Source: Zoogloeaceae bacterium
GTDB lineage: Bacteria > Pseudomonadota > Gammaproteobacteria > Burkholderiales > Rhodocyclaceae
DNA: 64,000 bases
NCBI GenBank assembly: GCA_016791005.1
Contig: JAEUNY010000173.1
Location: 30,274 to 94,273, forward strand
Reading direction: 5' to 3'
In this document: one piece after another, positions 53,902 to 62,973 of the stretch
Layout of the letters: every line of letters begins with the position of its first letter
How positions within the stretch are numbered: position 1 is the first letter of the stretch
Notes under the pieces: generated by a model
Told to the model about the DNA's origin: nothing
Databases searched by the model: none
The model's input: the letters and a program-made list of their open reading frames with translations, nothing else
Position numbers and translations under genes: made by a program

Positions 53902-54396
53902 TTACCAGAAACGCCACCAGCTCTTCTTTTCCGGCGCGTCTTTCGCTGATTCGGGGAGCGGCTCGGCGGTTCCGAGGTCGATCACCCGGGTCGTCGGGCC
54001 CGTCGCCACACTGGCGGGCGCGTCACCCCCGATTACGTCGCCATCCAGGTAGTCCAGCTTGCCATCACGGAAGAATACGGACAGGCGCCGCTCTTCCACC
54101 GTGCCGCTGCCGGGTTTGAAGCGATAGACGTAATCCCATCGGCTGGTGTGGAAAATGTCCACCAGGAGCGGGGTCCCGAGTATGAAGCGGACCTGCTCCT
54201 CACTCATTCCTTTGCGCAACTGAGACACCATCGCCTGGTCCACATAGTTACCCTGGCGAACATCGATACGGTAGGGGTGGACTGATTCGGCCACCATGGT
54301 CGGCACCGAACAGGCGGTCAGCCACAGGGCGCCAAGCAGGCCGGCAAACGGAGAAAAACGCAGGTAAGCGCGCATCAGGTCAGGCAACTTTCTCAT
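53902..54396 (-). CDS. bamE: Outer-membrane assembly lipoprotein BamE
   Basis: Lipoprotein of the BAM complex that inserts outer-membrane proteins, 164 aa. The signal sequence ends in a lipobox (LTAC, Cys near residue 29). The BamE fold is recognisable: QGNYVDQAMVSQLRKGMSEEQVRFILGTP (split motif, about residues 48-76), then DYVYRFKPG. The C-terminus extends past the core with an acidic/Trp-rich end. An ATG 7 codons in is an alternative start. It diverges from fur, the conserved pairing. Confidence 0.92.
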   Translation of the reverse strand: MRKLPDLMRAYLRFSPFAGLLGALWLTACSVPTMVAESVHPYRIDVRQGNYVDQAMVSQLRKGMSEEQVRFILGTPLLVDIFHTSRWDYVYRFKPGSGTVEERRLSVFFRDGKLDYLDGDVIGGDAPASVATGPTTRVIDLGTAEPLPESAKDAPEKKSWWRFW

Positions 54397-54502
54397 CGGC
54401 GCGGCCCGCGGCCGACGTTCTCAGACAGGGGCGGAAACTATATCATAGGGCCTTGCCACTGCTTGCACCGCCGGGGCCCCGCCCCGGCAAGGCAGAATTC
54501 CC

Positions 54503-54940
54503 ATGCCCTCGAACTCCCAGAACCTCAAGAGTATCGGCCTCAAGGCCACCTACCCGCGCCTTAAGATCCTGGACTTGTTCCAGAACGCGAATCCGCGTCA
54601 TCTCACGGCGGAAGATGTCTATCGCCTGTTGATGGCCGAGGGCATGGATATCGGTCTGGCGACGGTGTACCGGGTCCTCACCCAGTTCGAGCAAGCTGGC
54701 CTGCTGGAAAGGCACTACTTCGAATCCGGCAAAGCGGTGTTCGAACTCAATGAAGGGCAGCACCACGATCACCTGGTCTGTGTGCAATGCGGCCGGGTCG
54801 AGGAGTTCTTCGATCCAGAAATCGAACGGCGGCAAAACGCCATTGCCACCGAACGGGGCTTCGCCGTGCGGGAGCATGCCCTGTACCTCTACGCGGAGTG
54901 CCTCAAGACCGACTGCCCGCACCGCGGCCCCCACGACTGA
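54503..54940 (+). CDS. fur: Ferric uptake regulator Fur
   Basis: Iron-responsive repressor, 145 aa. The winged-helix domain has [23 protein letters not shown] and [20 protein letters not shown]; the metal domain holds [16 protein letters not shown] and a second Cys pair (ECLKTDCP). It diverges from bamE and converges with recN. The shared upstream segment around 54440 contains an AT-rich CTATATCATAG that could hold overlapping -10 elements for both genes, but I cannot assign them firmly. Confidence 0.97.
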   Translation: MPSNSQNLKSIGLKATYPRLKILDLFQNANPRHLTAEDVYRLLMAEGMDIGLATVYRVLTQFEQAGLLERHYFESGKAVFELNEGQHHDHLVCVQCGRVEEFFDPEIERRQNAIATERGFAVREHALYLYAECLKTDCPHRGPHD

Positions 54941-54967
54941 CCGCAGGCTGGACACCTCCCCTCCGCT

Positions 54968-56632
54968 TCAGCGGCGAGCCCGCCCCAGCATTTCCGCGGC
55001 GTGGGCGCGGGTGGTACCGGTTATGGTGACCCCGCCCAGCATGCGGGCGATTTCATCTACCCGGGCATCGCCATCGAGTACCTCGACCGTGCTGAGGGTC
55101 TGATCGTCCCGACGCGTCTTGGAGATCGCCCACTGCCAGTCGGCCTGGGCTGCCACCTGGGGAAGATGGGTCACGCACAGCACCTGACGCGCGCCGCCCA
55201 GATCCCGCAACATCTTGCCGACCACTTCGGCCACCCCGCCGCCAATCCCCACATCCACCTCGTCGAAAATCAGGGTTGGTGTCGCCACCTGCTGGCTGGT
55301 GATGACCTGAATTGCCAGGCCGATTCGCGACAGCTCGCCCCCCGAGGCCACTTTTCCGAGAGGCCGGGGGGTTTGCTCCGCATTGGCCGCCACCTGAAAT
55401 TCCACTTTCTCCAGCCCCCCCGCGGAACCCTCCGGGTCAGGAATCAGCGCCACTTCGAACCGCCCGCCAACCATGGCCAGGGTTTGCATGGCCTGGGTCA
55501 CGGCCTCACCCAAGGCGCGGGCCGCCGGTGCCCGGCGGGCCGAGAGCTTCTCCGCGGCATCCCGGTATGCCGCCTCCGTCCGGGTCACCTCCCTGGCGAG
55601 GGCTTCCGGATCCGATGCCCGGGTAAGCCCCTCCAACCGAGCCGTCCAGGTCTCCAGGAGCCCCGGCAAGGCCTCCGGCGCGACGCGGTGTTTACGCGCA
55701 AGTCCGTTCACCTCCGCGATCCGCCCTTCGATCTGGGCAAGCCGTTGCGGGTCGAGTTCCAGACGATCGCGGTAGCGGCGCAGCTCGTGCAGGGCCTCCC
55801 CTGCGGCGATGGCCGCACCGGAAAGCAATTCCCGCACATCGGCGAGGCGGGGGTCGATGTCGGCCAAGGCCGCCAAGCGGGCGGTCATCCGATCCAGCTG
55901 GACGGCCACGGCCCCATCGCCCTCACCCAGCCCCTCGAGCACGCCATCGGCGCCTTCAAGGAGTGCTACGCCATGGGCGAGCCGCCCGTGTTCCAGATTG
56001 AGATCCTCCCAGGCCCCCGGGTCAAACCCCAAGTCGCTGAGTTCCTGGACCTGCCAGGCCAGCAGGTCGCGCTCCCGGGCCGCCGCCTCCAGATCGGCCA
56101 CGGCCCCATCCCGGGCGGCCAGGGCGTCCCGCCAGGCCCGGTAGGCACGCGCCACATCGTCCGCCAGAACCGCGGCGCCGGCCTGGCTGTCCAGCAAATG
56201 GCGTTGGGGTTCGCCACGCACAAGGGCATGGTGGGCATGCTGGCCGTGGATGTCGGCCAGCCACTCGGCCAAGTCCCGTAGCTGCCCCACCGTGGCGGCC
56301 GCGCCATTGATCCAGGAACGCGATCGGCCGCCCGCGTCCACCGCCCGACGGATCAGAAGGGCCCCATCTTCGTCTGGAATTCCTTGTTCGCTGAGCCAAG
56401 CCAGGCAGGCCGGATGGTCTGGACGATCAAGTTCGGCGGTGATCTCGGTCCGGTCGCACCCTTGCCGGACCATGGCGCCCTCCGCTCGGCCACCGAGGGC
56501 GATCCCCAAAGCATCCAGGAGAATGGATTTTCCCGCCCCGGTTTCCCCGGTCAAGGCGCCAAAGCCCGGCCCGAACTCCAGTTCGAGGCGGTCGACGATG
56601 ACGAAATCACGAATCAACAGGCGGCGCAGCAT
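54968..56632 (-). CDS. recN: DNA repair protein RecN
   Basis: SMC-like ATPase acting at double-strand breaks, 554 aa. The N-terminal head has Walker A LTGETGAGKSILLDAL near residue 30; the middle region is a helical coiled coil; the C-terminal head has the ABC signature VASGGELSRIGLAIQ near 430 and Walker B TLIFDEVDVGIGG near 457. The ATG is 5 nt after the nadK stop, matching the common nadK-recN pair. Confidence 0.96.
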   Translation of the reverse strand: MLRRLLIRDFVIVDRLELEFGPGFGALTGETGAGKSILLDALGIALGGRAEGAMVRQGCDRTEITAELDRPDHPACLAWLSEQGIPDEDGALLIRRAVDAGGRSRSWINGAAATVGQLRDLAEWLADIHGQHAHHALVRGEPQRHLLDSQAGAAVLADDVARAYRAWRDALAARDGAVADLEAAARERDLLAWQVQELSDLGFDPGAWEDLNLEHGRLAHGVALLEGADGVLEGLGEGDGAVAVQLDRMTARLAALADIDPRLADVRELLSGAAIAAGEALHELRRYRDRLELDPQRLAQIEGRIAEVNGLARKHRVAPEALPGLLETWTARLEGLTRASDPEALAREVTRTEAAYRDAAEKLSARRAPAARALGEAVTQAMQTLAMVGGRFEVALIPDPEGSAGGLEKVEFQVAANAEQTPRPLGKVASGGELSRIGLAIQVITSQQVATPTLIFDEVDVGIGGGVAEVVGKMLRDLGGARQVLCVTHLPQVAAQADWQWAISKTRRDDQTLSTVEVLDGDARVDEIARMLGGVTITGTTRAHAAEMLGRARR

Positions 56633-56637
56633 GGGCC

Positions 56638-57522
56638 CTAGAGATGACGCGGTGAGGCACTCCAGTGGAGCTTCTCCCGCAACATGGCGAAGTAACTGTA
56701 GCCCTCGGGATGCAGCAGGGTGACATGCTGGTCCGAGCGCACCACCCGAACACGGTCCCCCCCCCGCAGATTGACGTGCTCCTGGCCGTCGAAATGCACC
56801 CGAGCGTCGTGGGGCGGACGCACCACCATTTCAATCTGCGAATCGTCGGAGAGGGTGACCGGGCGGGCCGTCAGGTTGTGGGGGCACAAGGGCACAAGGG
56901 CGATCCCGGCCACGCCGGGGTGGAGGATGGGACCATTGGCCGACAGGGCGTAGGCTGTGGAGCCGGTGGGCGTGGAAACGATCATTCCATCCGAACGCTG
57001 GGTGTAGACGAACTCGCCATTGATGCACACATCGAACTCGATCATTCGCCCGATCTCACCCTTGTTCACGACCACATCGTTCATGGCCAGGGTGCGGAAG
57101 ATCGGCCGATTGTCCTGGAGTACTTCGGCTTCGAGCAGGGAGCGGCGCTCCTCCAAGTAGGCGCCATCGAGCATCGCGCCCAGACGCTCGGTGGCCGCAT
57201 CCCGCGAGATATCGGTGAGGAAGCCCAGCCGCCCCTGATTGACCCCCACCAAGGGCACCCCATAGGAAGCGAGGCGCCGGGCAGTGAGCAGCATGGTGCC
57301 ATCCCCGCCGAGGACCACCGCCAGATCGGCACCCGCGCCAATGTCCTCAAAATCACAGACGGTGAATTGGTTTTCCAGCGCGGTCGTACGGGCGGTGGCC
57401 TCATCCAGCCACACGGTGAGCCCGCGTTGGGTCAAAAAATTCGCAATCCCCAGCACGGCCTGGGCCACATCCTGGCTTTGGTATTTTCCAATGAGGGCGA
57501 TCGTGCGAAATTCGCGAACCAT
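56638..57522 (-). CDS. nadK: NAD kinase
   Basis: Phosphorylates NAD to NADP, 294 aa. It contains the GGDG motif in VVLGGDGTMLLTARRL near residue 72, the conserved NEIG-like region MNDVVVNKGEIGRMIEF near 150 and SPTGSTAYALSANGP-like segment near 190 (here VSTPTGSTAYALSANGP). It forms an operon with recN and diverges from hrcA. Confidence 0.96.
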   Translation of the reverse strand: MVREFRTIALIGKYQSQDVAQAVLGIANFLTQRGLTVWLDEATARTTALENQFTVCDFEDIGAGADLAVVLGGDGTMLLTARRLASYGVPLVGVNQGRLGFLTDISRDAATERLGAMLDGAYLEERRSLLEAEVLQDNRPIFRTLAMNDVVVNKGEIGRMIEFDVCINGEFVYTQRSDGMIVSTPTGSTAYALSANGPILHPGVAGIALVPLCPHNLTARPVTLSDDSQIEMVVRPPHDARVHFDGQEHVNLRGGDRVRVVRSDQHVTLLHPEGYSYFAMLREKLHWSASPRHL

Positions 57523-57645
57523 GGCAAGGATTAAACCACAAGTCCCCGCGGCAATTCGATCGCCCGTTCTGCGACGGCGGGGAGCGACGGTCTATCCCTC
57601 AAGCGGCGAGTTGCCTAGAATTGGGCCGATTCTTCCCGTACAGCC

Positions 57646-58683
57646 ATGGCGCCCCTCGACAACCGCTCCAAGATTCTCCTCAAGACCCTGGTCGAGCGAT
57701 ACATTGCCGAAGGCCAGCCCGTCGGATCGCGAGCCCTGTCCCGCTTTTCCGGACTCGAGCTGTCGCCGGCCACTGTCCGCAATGTCATGTCGGACCTCGA
57801 GGAAATGGGGTTCATCGCCAGCCCGCACACCTCGGCAGGCCGAATCCCGACTGCGCGGGGCTATCGCCTCTTCGTCGACAGCCTGCTCACCGTCCAGCCG
57901 ATCGAGAGTCTGCAGATGCGGGCCGTCTCCGGCCAAGTGAGGGAGCACCTGCAGCCGGACCAACCCCAGCGCCTCATCAGCTCGGCCTCTCACCTCCTGT
58001 CCGAGCTGACTCATTTTGCCGGCGTGGTGGTCGCACCTCGAAAGGAGGCGGTTCGGATTCGTCAGATCGAGTTCATCAGCCTGTCGGAAACACGCATCCT
58101 GCTGATCATCGTGACCACTGCCGGCGATGTGCAAAACCGCATCCTCCTTACCCGACGCTCCTACTCGCCGGCCGAACTGGTCACCGCCGCCAACTACCTG
58201 AACCAGAACTTCGCCGGCCTGGAGTTCAGCGAGATCCGACTGCGTGTCCAGGCGGAGTTGGCCCAGTTGCGCAGCGATATGACGGAGCTGATGGCGGCGG
58301 CGGTCGAGGCCGGCAGCGAGGCTGCGGATGAAACCGCAGCCTACGTGGTGTCGGGGGAAACCAATCTTCTGGACGTCGAGGATCTGGCCTCGAACATGGC
58401 CCGCCTGCGGGAACTCTTCAAGCTCTTTGAGCAGAAGACCAGCCTGATGCAATTGCTCGATGTGTCCAATCGGGCAGACGGAGTGCAGATATTCATCGGC
58501 GGAGAATCCGGCCTGGAGCCGCTGAATAGCTGCAGCGTGGTGGCCGCGCCTTACGAGGTAAATGGCATGGTGGTCGGGTCGGTCGGCGTCATCGGCCCCA
58601 CCCGCATGGCCTACGAGCGGGTGATCCCCATCGTCGATATCACCGCGCGCTTGCTCTCCAACGCGCTGTCCGCCCACCCCTGA
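57646..58683 (+). CDS. hrcA: Heat-inducible transcription repressor HrcA
   Basis: Repressor of chaperone genes that binds the CIRCE operator, 345 aa. The N-terminal winged helix reads [23 protein letters not shown] (split) then [32 protein letters not shown], the family signature. The C-terminal GAF-like region ends in a conserved [18 protein letters not shown]. It diverges from nadK. No CIRCE sequence is visible upstream of this gene, grpE or dnaK. Confidence 0.96.
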   Translation: MAPLDNRSKILLKTLVERYIAEGQPVGSRALSRFSGLELSPATVRNVMSDLEEMGFIASPHTSAGRIPTARGYRLFVDSLLTVQPIESLQMRAVSGQVREHLQPDQPQRLISSASHLLSELTHFAGVVVAPRKEAVRIRQIEFISLSETRILLIIVTTAGDVQNRILLTRRSYSPAELVTAANYLNQNFAGLEFSEIRLRVQAELAQLRSDMTELMAAAVEAGSEAADETAAYVVSGETNLLDVEDLASNMARLRELFKLFEQKTSLMQLLDVSNRADGVQIFIGGESGLEPLNSCSVVAAPYEVNGMVVGSVGVIGPTRMAYERVIPIVDITARLLSNALSAHP

Positions 58684-58709
58684 CCGCTCCGGTCGCCCAA
58701 GGGAGAACC

Positions 58710-59807
58710 ATGGCCCGTTTCTGGCCCGAACCGCCTTTCACCCACGGCACGCCCCCCCGGGTCGGGGTGCTGTTGGTCAATCTCGGCACGCCGGCCGCGC
58801 CAACGGCCCAGGCCCTGCGGCCCTACCTTGCCCAGTTTTTGTCCGACCCACGGGTCGTCGAGATTCCCCGGCTCGTGTGGTGGCCCCTCCTCCACGGGGT
58901 GATACTCAATACTCGGCCAAAAAAGTCGGCGATGAAATACGCGTCCATCTGGATGCCAGAAGGCTCCCCCTTGCGGGTCTATACGGAGCGCCAGACCAAG
59001 CTTTTGAAAGGGGCTCTCGGCCAATCAGGCCATACAGAGCTCATGGTTGAGTGGGCGATGCGCTACGGCGAGCCCGCGATTGCCGACGTGCTTGGAAAAA
59101 TGAAGGCCAAGGGATGCAGCCGGATCCTCGTTTTGCCCCTGTACCCTCAGTACGCTGCCAGCACCACCGCCAGCGTCATGGACGAAGTAAGCCGCTGCCT
59201 GACCCACTGGCGCAATCTCCCGGAAATCCGCTACGTGCGCAGCTTCCATGCCGACCCGGGCTACATCGCCGCGCTGGAGGCGCTGGTCCGCACCCATTGG
59301 ATGAAGCATGGCCAAGGGGACAAGCTCATCATGAGCTTCCATGGCACCCCGCGGCGTAGCCTCGATCTGGGCGACCCGTATCACTGCGAATGCCAAGTCA
59401 CGGCACGCTTGTTGGCCGAAGCCCTGCGGCTGCCACCGGAACGCTGGCAACTCACCTTCCAGAGCCGCTTTGGCAAAGCCGAATGGCTCAAACCCTACAC
59501 TCAGCCGACCCTCGAGGCCCTGGCCCGGGGAGGAACGCAAAGCGTGGACGTCATCTGCCCCGGTTTCGTCGCCGACTGCCTGGAAACGCTCGAGGAAATC
59601 GCCATGGAATGCAAACAGGCCTTCCTTGGCAGCGGGGGTCGCACCTTCCAATACGTGCCCTGTCTGAACGAGCGCCCGGACTGGATCGCCGCCCTGGCCA
59701 ATTTGGCCCAAACGCATCTGATCCCGTGGCTCGCCACACCCGCGCCCTCGGCCGACGCCCTGGCCCTCCAGGCCCGACGGGCGCGGGACGCCGGCGCCGC
59801 CCAATAG
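58710..59807 (+). CDS. hemH: Ferrochelatase
   Basis: Last step of haem synthesis: inserts iron into protoporphyrin IX, 365 aa. Family segments include [14 protein letters not shown] near residue 17, [16 protein letters not shown] near 137, the active-site His in [12 protein letters not shown] near 207, and [15 protein letters not shown] near 280 with the catalytic Glu. It starts 27 nt after hrcA and is probably cotranscribed with it. Confidence 0.97.
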   Translation: MARFWPEPPFTHGTPPRVGVLLVNLGTPAAPTAQALRPYLAQFLSDPRVVEIPRLVWWPLLHGVILNTRPKKSAMKYASIWMPEGSPLRVYTERQTKLLKGALGQSGHTELMVEWAMRYGEPAIADVLGKMKAKGCSRILVLPLYPQYAASTTASVMDEVSRCLTHWRNLPEIRYVRSFHADPGYIAALEALVRTHWMKHGQGDKLIMSFHGTPRRSLDLGDPYHCECQVTARLLAEALRLPPERWQLTFQSRFGKAEWLKPYTQPTLEALARGGTQSVDVICPGFVADCLETLEEIAMECKQAFLGSGGRTFQYVPCLNERPDWIAALANLAQTHLIPWLATPAPSADALALQARRARDAGAAQ

Positions 59808-59823
59808 TGAGAAGGAAGATTCG

Positions 59824-60207
59824 ATGCGCTTGATACTGCGCTGGGCCCTGAACGCCGTCGCGCTGATGCTCGTTCCTGAGCTGGTGACATCCCTGCAAGT
59901 GGATAGTTACTCAGCGGCTCTGATCAGCGCCCTGCTGCTTGGCTTGGTGAACGCGCTGATTCGCCCCCTTCTGATCCTGGTAACCCTGCCCATCACCTTA
60001 CTGACCCTGGGTCTCTTCACCCTGGTCATCAATGCGTTTCTGTTCTGGATGGTGGCGCGCTTTGTCACGGGCTTCCATGTCCCGGACTTCGCGGCCGCCT
60101 TCTGGGGCGCGCTGCTCTACAGCCTCCTGACCTGGTTGGTCAGTCTCGCGCTGGCAGATTCAAGGGAATCGGTGGTGCAGGTCAGATTCCGCCGCCGCAA
60201 CGACTAA
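59824..60207 (+). CDS. Phage-holin-family (PF04020-type) small membrane protein
   Basis: 127-aa membrane protein with four hydrophobic segments and a basic C-terminus (VQVRFRRRND). The pattern ALLLGLVNALIRPLLILVTLPITLLTLGLF (positions about 38-67, split) is the hallmark of the holin-4-like family, widespread and not phage-linked in most genomes. AGAAGGAAGA lies 6 nt before the ATG. It follows hemH by 16 nt. Function is unknown. Confidence 0.82.
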   Translation: MRLILRWALNAVALMLVPELVTSLQVDSYSAALISALLLGLVNALIRPLLILVTLPITLLTLGLFTLVINAFLFWMVARFVTGFHVPDFAAAFWGALLYSLLTWLVSLALADSRESVVQVRFRRRND

Positions 60208-60287
60208 CCGGCGAGGCTTTTTAATCCTGGGTGGGGTGGCTTGGCGAATGCAGGAACGCGCTCGCCTCGCTACGACGAACGGGGGGT

Positions 60288-60839
60288 TCAGACTGTCGCC
60301 AAGGCCTCGCGGGCGGGAGCCGGCAACGGCGTCTCTACCCCCGCCTTGCGGGGCTTCCTGGCTTTACGACGCCCGGCGCCGGGATCGAAAGCGCCTGCCA
60401 GTTTGGCCAGGGCCTCATTCCGGGCCTTGAGAGCCATGTCGAAGGCCGCATCTTCACCGTATTTGTTGATGGAGAACTTCACCCTCTTGCGGCGCCCATC
60501 CGCCATAGGCCAGGAAGCAACCCAGAACCAGCGCTGTTTTTCGCTCGGCAGATCCCGGGTTTCCGACGCGCAGTAGCGGCAGACCCCCACCACGCCCGAG
60601 CGATTGTTGCGTTTCACGATGCTGGAATATTCCTGCATTGACAGCGGAGGATGCTGGGCCACCACTTCGTCGCGGAAGGCCTTTGCCGCCGAAAAAGACT
60701 TGGTCTTGCCGCCGTGGATGCCGTCGCTGAAGTGCTTGCGGTAGATCACGCCCCGCCGCTGGATTGTCACCAGCCAGCCATGGGTCCGACTGGCCTCGTT
60801 ATCCACCCGGCTGATTCCATACACATTGCCTCGACTCAC
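60288..60839 (-). CDS. AP2/ERF-domain-like DNA-binding protein (two repeats)
   Basis: 183-aa protein with two AP2-like beta-sheet units. The first (about residues 6-62) reads NVYGISRVDN ... GWLVTIQRRGVIYRKHFSD ... SFSAAKAFRDEVV. The second (about 75-143) has SGVVGVCRYC ... WFWVASWPMADGRRKRVKFSI then NKYGEDAAFDMALKARNEAL. The FSI-KYG-AF-A-R pattern is the AP2 core also seen in apicomplexan factors. The tail is Lys/Arg/Ala-rich. GTG at 60839 is chosen because GGAGGAG lies 7 nt upstream; an ATG at 60857 is an alternative. It diverges from trxC. Role and targets are unknown. Confidence 0.75.
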   Translation of the reverse strand: MSRGNVYGISRVDNEASRTHGWLVTIQRRGVIYRKHFSDGIHGGKTKSFSAAKAFRDEVVAQHPPLSMQEYSSIVKRNNRSGVVGVCRYCASETRDLPSEKQRWFWVASWPMADGRRKRVKFSINKYGEDAAFDMALKARNEALAKLAGAFDPGAGRRKARKPRKAGVETPLPAPAREALATV

Positions 60840-60911
60840 CCCTTCGCTCCTCCACATACCCTGCGGGCTACGTGAAGCGGATTTCGGCCCCCCACCCCGA
60901 AACTTTAGATG

Positions 60912-60940
60912 CTTGAAATTGGCGTTTCCCGCCACCACCT
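60912..60940 (+). promoter_or_regulatory. Candidate sigma-32 promoter of trxC
   Basis: CTTGAAA (60912-60918, exact heat-shock -35), 14-nt spacer, CACCACCT (60933-60940, 6 of 8 against CCCCATnT). The trxC ATG is 29 nt downstream. Confidence 0.42.
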
Positions 60941-60968
60941 CCTGGAAAACATCCTGTCGAGGCCCCCC

Positions 60969-61409
60969 ATGAGCCCATCCGTACATCTGGTTTGCCCCCA
61001 CTGCAGCGCCGTGAATCGACTGCCGGCGGAACGCATGGCCGAAGGGCCGACATGCGGTCGCTGCAAAGCCGCGCTGTTCGAAGGGCAACCTCTGGAAGTC
61101 GACGAAGCCGCCTTCGAACGCCATCTGACGCGCAACGACGTGCCTCTGCTGGTGGATTTCTGGGCCCCCTGGTGCGGGCCATGCCGGATGATGGCGCCGG
61201 CCTTTGAAGCGGCCGCGCGCCAACTGGAACCTGGAGTCCGTCTGCTGAAGGTCAATACCGAAGAGGAGCAGGCCTTGGCAAGCCGATTCGGGATCCGGAG
61301 CATTCCGACGCTCGCGATCTTCCGGGGTGGCAAAGAAATTGCCCGCCAAGCGGGGGCCCAGGATGCCGGACGTCTGGTGCGCTGGGTGGAATCCACCCTG
61401 GGGCGCTGA
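60969..61409 (+). CDS. trxC: Thioredoxin 2 (zinc-binding thioredoxin TrxC)
   Basis: Oxidative-stress thioredoxin of 146 aa. The N-terminal zinc module has two Cys pairs (CPHC and CGRC), and the thioredoxin domain holds the active site FWAPWCGPCRMM near residue 65 and the cis-proline loop RSIPTLAIF. I choose the ATG at 60969 (MSPSVHLVCPHC), with GAGG upstream, rather than an ATG at 60909 that lies inside the promoter-like sequence. It diverges from the AP2-type gene and converges with the kinase gene. Confidence 0.93.
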   Translation: MSPSVHLVCPHCSAVNRLPAERMAEGPTCGRCKAALFEGQPLEVDEAAFERHLTRNDVPLLVDFWAPWCGPCRMMAPAFEAAARQLEPGVRLLKVNTEEEQALASRFGIRSIPTLAIFRGGKEIARQAGAQDAGRLVRWVESTLGR

Positions 61410-61430
61410 CGCCCCCAGGTAGGCCCTGGG

Positions 61431-62792
61431 TCAATCTTCGACGAGCTGTAGATCAATTCCCGATGACGACGCCTTGCCCTTTCGGGCTGGCGCGCCCTGG
61501 CCGGCGAGAGTCCGGCTGGCGGCCGCAAGGCGCTGGGTCACCACGGTGGTCAATTCCTCGCGCATGACGTCCTGAACTTCGTCGGACGCCAGAGCCAAGG
61601 CGGCGGGATTGATTTCCAGGTACGTCACTGCCGTCAAGGCGACCACGGTCAGACACTGCGTATGCTGCCGACCGTCAAGGAAGGCCATCTCGCCGAAGAT
61701 CTCCCCGGGTCCGAACTCGCCGATGTTCCCACCCTCGACGGACACCTCGACCCGGCCTTCCAGCAACACCCCGAAACGCTGATCGGTACTGCCCTCGCGC
61801 ATCAGGACCGCATCGGCCTCTGCCTGGCGCCAGGAGGACACCCGGAGCACCTCCCACAATTCGACGTCATCGAATTCAGTGAAAAAGGCCAATTTCCGGA
61901 GCACGGAAAACCGGGATGTATCGGGTGGCCGATAGGTGTCATCGACGATCTTGAAGCGGACCGCCGAGAGGTCCTTCGCGAATTCCGCCCCGTTCTTGTA
62001 GCGGGAATAGAGATCCTTCTCCAGGGCGCGATGGACCACCTGATCCATCAGTTCCGGCAAGTTCGGATTGAGCTTGCAGACCCCCGGGGGGTCGGCATTG
62101 ATGATCTTGTAGATGAGCTGGGCGGGATTTTTGGCGCGAAACGGCAGGCGCCCCGTGAGGAGGTGAAACATCACCACACCGAGGGAATAAAGATCGGTTT
62201 TCTGGTTGAGGGGGTAGCCCTTGATTTGCTCCGGACTCATGTAGGCCGGGGATCCGACCCCCATGATGAACGTCGAGTCGCTCTCCGATTTCTTGCTCAC
62301 GTTGAGGGCGAGACCGAAATCCGTGATCTTCACGTTGTCCTGATCGTCCACCAGGATGTTCGCGGGCTTGATGTCGCGATGGACGATCCCTTGCCGATAG
62401 GCGTAATCCAGCGCCATGCAGCACTTGAAAATGATGCCGATCGCCCGATGTACCGGCAGCATGTGTTCGAAGGTGCAGTACTTTTCCAGCGTGGTCCCCG
62501 GAAAATACTCCATCACCACAAAGGCCCGCTCGGGTTCAACGACGGCGTCGAAAATTCGGATGATGTTCGGGTGATCGAGGCGGGAGGCGACTGCCTTTTC
62601 CGCCTTCAGGAGCTTGAGGAGCCGCCGGTTCCATTTCGCCTCCTCCCGCGCCCGCTCATCGAAGCGCACGAGCTTGAGCGCAACGGGCTGGGGATAGCGC
62701 GGGCTTTCGGCCAGATACACCGTCGCCGTCGCCCCTTTCCCCACTTCATCGAGGATCGAAAATTCACCGATCTTTTCCGGCAATCCCACCAC
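61431..62792 (-). CDS. Serine/threonine protein kinase with C-terminal cyclic-nucleotide-binding-like domain
   Basis: 453-aa fusion. Residues 10-275 are a complete Hanks-type kinase: GKGATATV P-loop, catalytic Lys40 in VALKLV, HRDIKPANIL (Asp140), DFGLAL (Asp158) and SPEQIKGYP. Residues about 300-410 form a cNMP-binding-like domain with GVLLEGRVEVSVEGG and FGPGEIFGEMAFLDG; the phosphate-cassette Glu is present, but the usual Arg aligns with Gln (RQHTQCLTV). No membrane segment is seen. The start is GTG at 62792. It diverges from grpE. Substrates are unknown; a role in stress signalling is inference from neighbours. Confidence 0.88.
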   Translation of the reverse strand: MVGLPEKIGEFSILDEVGKGATATVYLAESPRYPQPVALKLVRFDERAREEAKWNRRLLKLLKAEKAVASRLDHPNIIRIFDAVVEPERAFVVMEYFPGTTLEKYCTFEHMLPVHRAIGIIFKCCMALDYAYRQGIVHRDIKPANILVDDQDNVKITDFGLALNVSKKSESDSTFIMGVGSPAYMSPEQIKGYPLNQKTDLYSLGVVMFHLLTGRLPFRAKNPAQLIYKIINADPPGVCKLNPNLPELMDQVVHRALEKDLYSRYKNGAEFAKDLSAVRFKIVDDTYRPPDTSRFSVLRKLAFFTEFDDVELWEVLRVSSWRQAEADAVLMREGSTDQRFGVLLEGRVEVSVEGGNIGEFGPGEIFGEMAFLDGRQHTQCLTVVALTAVTYLEINPAALALASDEVQDVMREELTTVVTQRLAAASRTLAGQGAPARKGKASSSGIDLQLVED

Positions 62793-62913
62793 TCACGTCC
62801 ACCTTTGTCCTTCCACACGGGCGTTACGCCGCGTCGGTTGATCAGGCTTATCGGCGCCCGTCAGCGAAATCAGAGGGCGACACCACCACCATGAATTTAA
62901 TTTCGATGCAGGA

Positions 62914-62942
62914 GTTGAAAAACCGCTCCTCGCCCCCCAATT
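62914..62942 (+). promoter_or_regulatory. Sigma-32 heat-shock promoter of grpE-dnaK
   Basis: GTTGAAA (62914-62920), 14-nt spacer, CCCCAATT (62935-62942). Against CTTGAAA and CCCCATnT this is 6 of 7 and 7 of 8 with a good spacing, 31 nt before the grpE ATG. No CIRCE inverted repeat is present in the 180-bp interval. Confidence 0.75.
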
Positions 62943-62973
62943 AACGAATCGTCGTTCACGGGAGAATCAATAC

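Noticed and set aside
57523..57645. CIRCE operator upstream of hrcA
   Set aside because: No TTAGCACTC or its inverted partner is present; only a lone TAGAAT near 57614 without a matching -35.
59824..60207. Holin-family gene as sign of a prophage
   Set aside because: Holin-4-like proteins are common chromosomal membrane proteins; no other phage gene is nearby.
60840..61349. N-terminal extension of the AP2-type gene through trxC
   Set aside because: The frame stays open for about 165 more codons, but these are antisense to the well-supported thioredoxin 2 gene; the GGAGGAG-GTG start at 60839 is far better.
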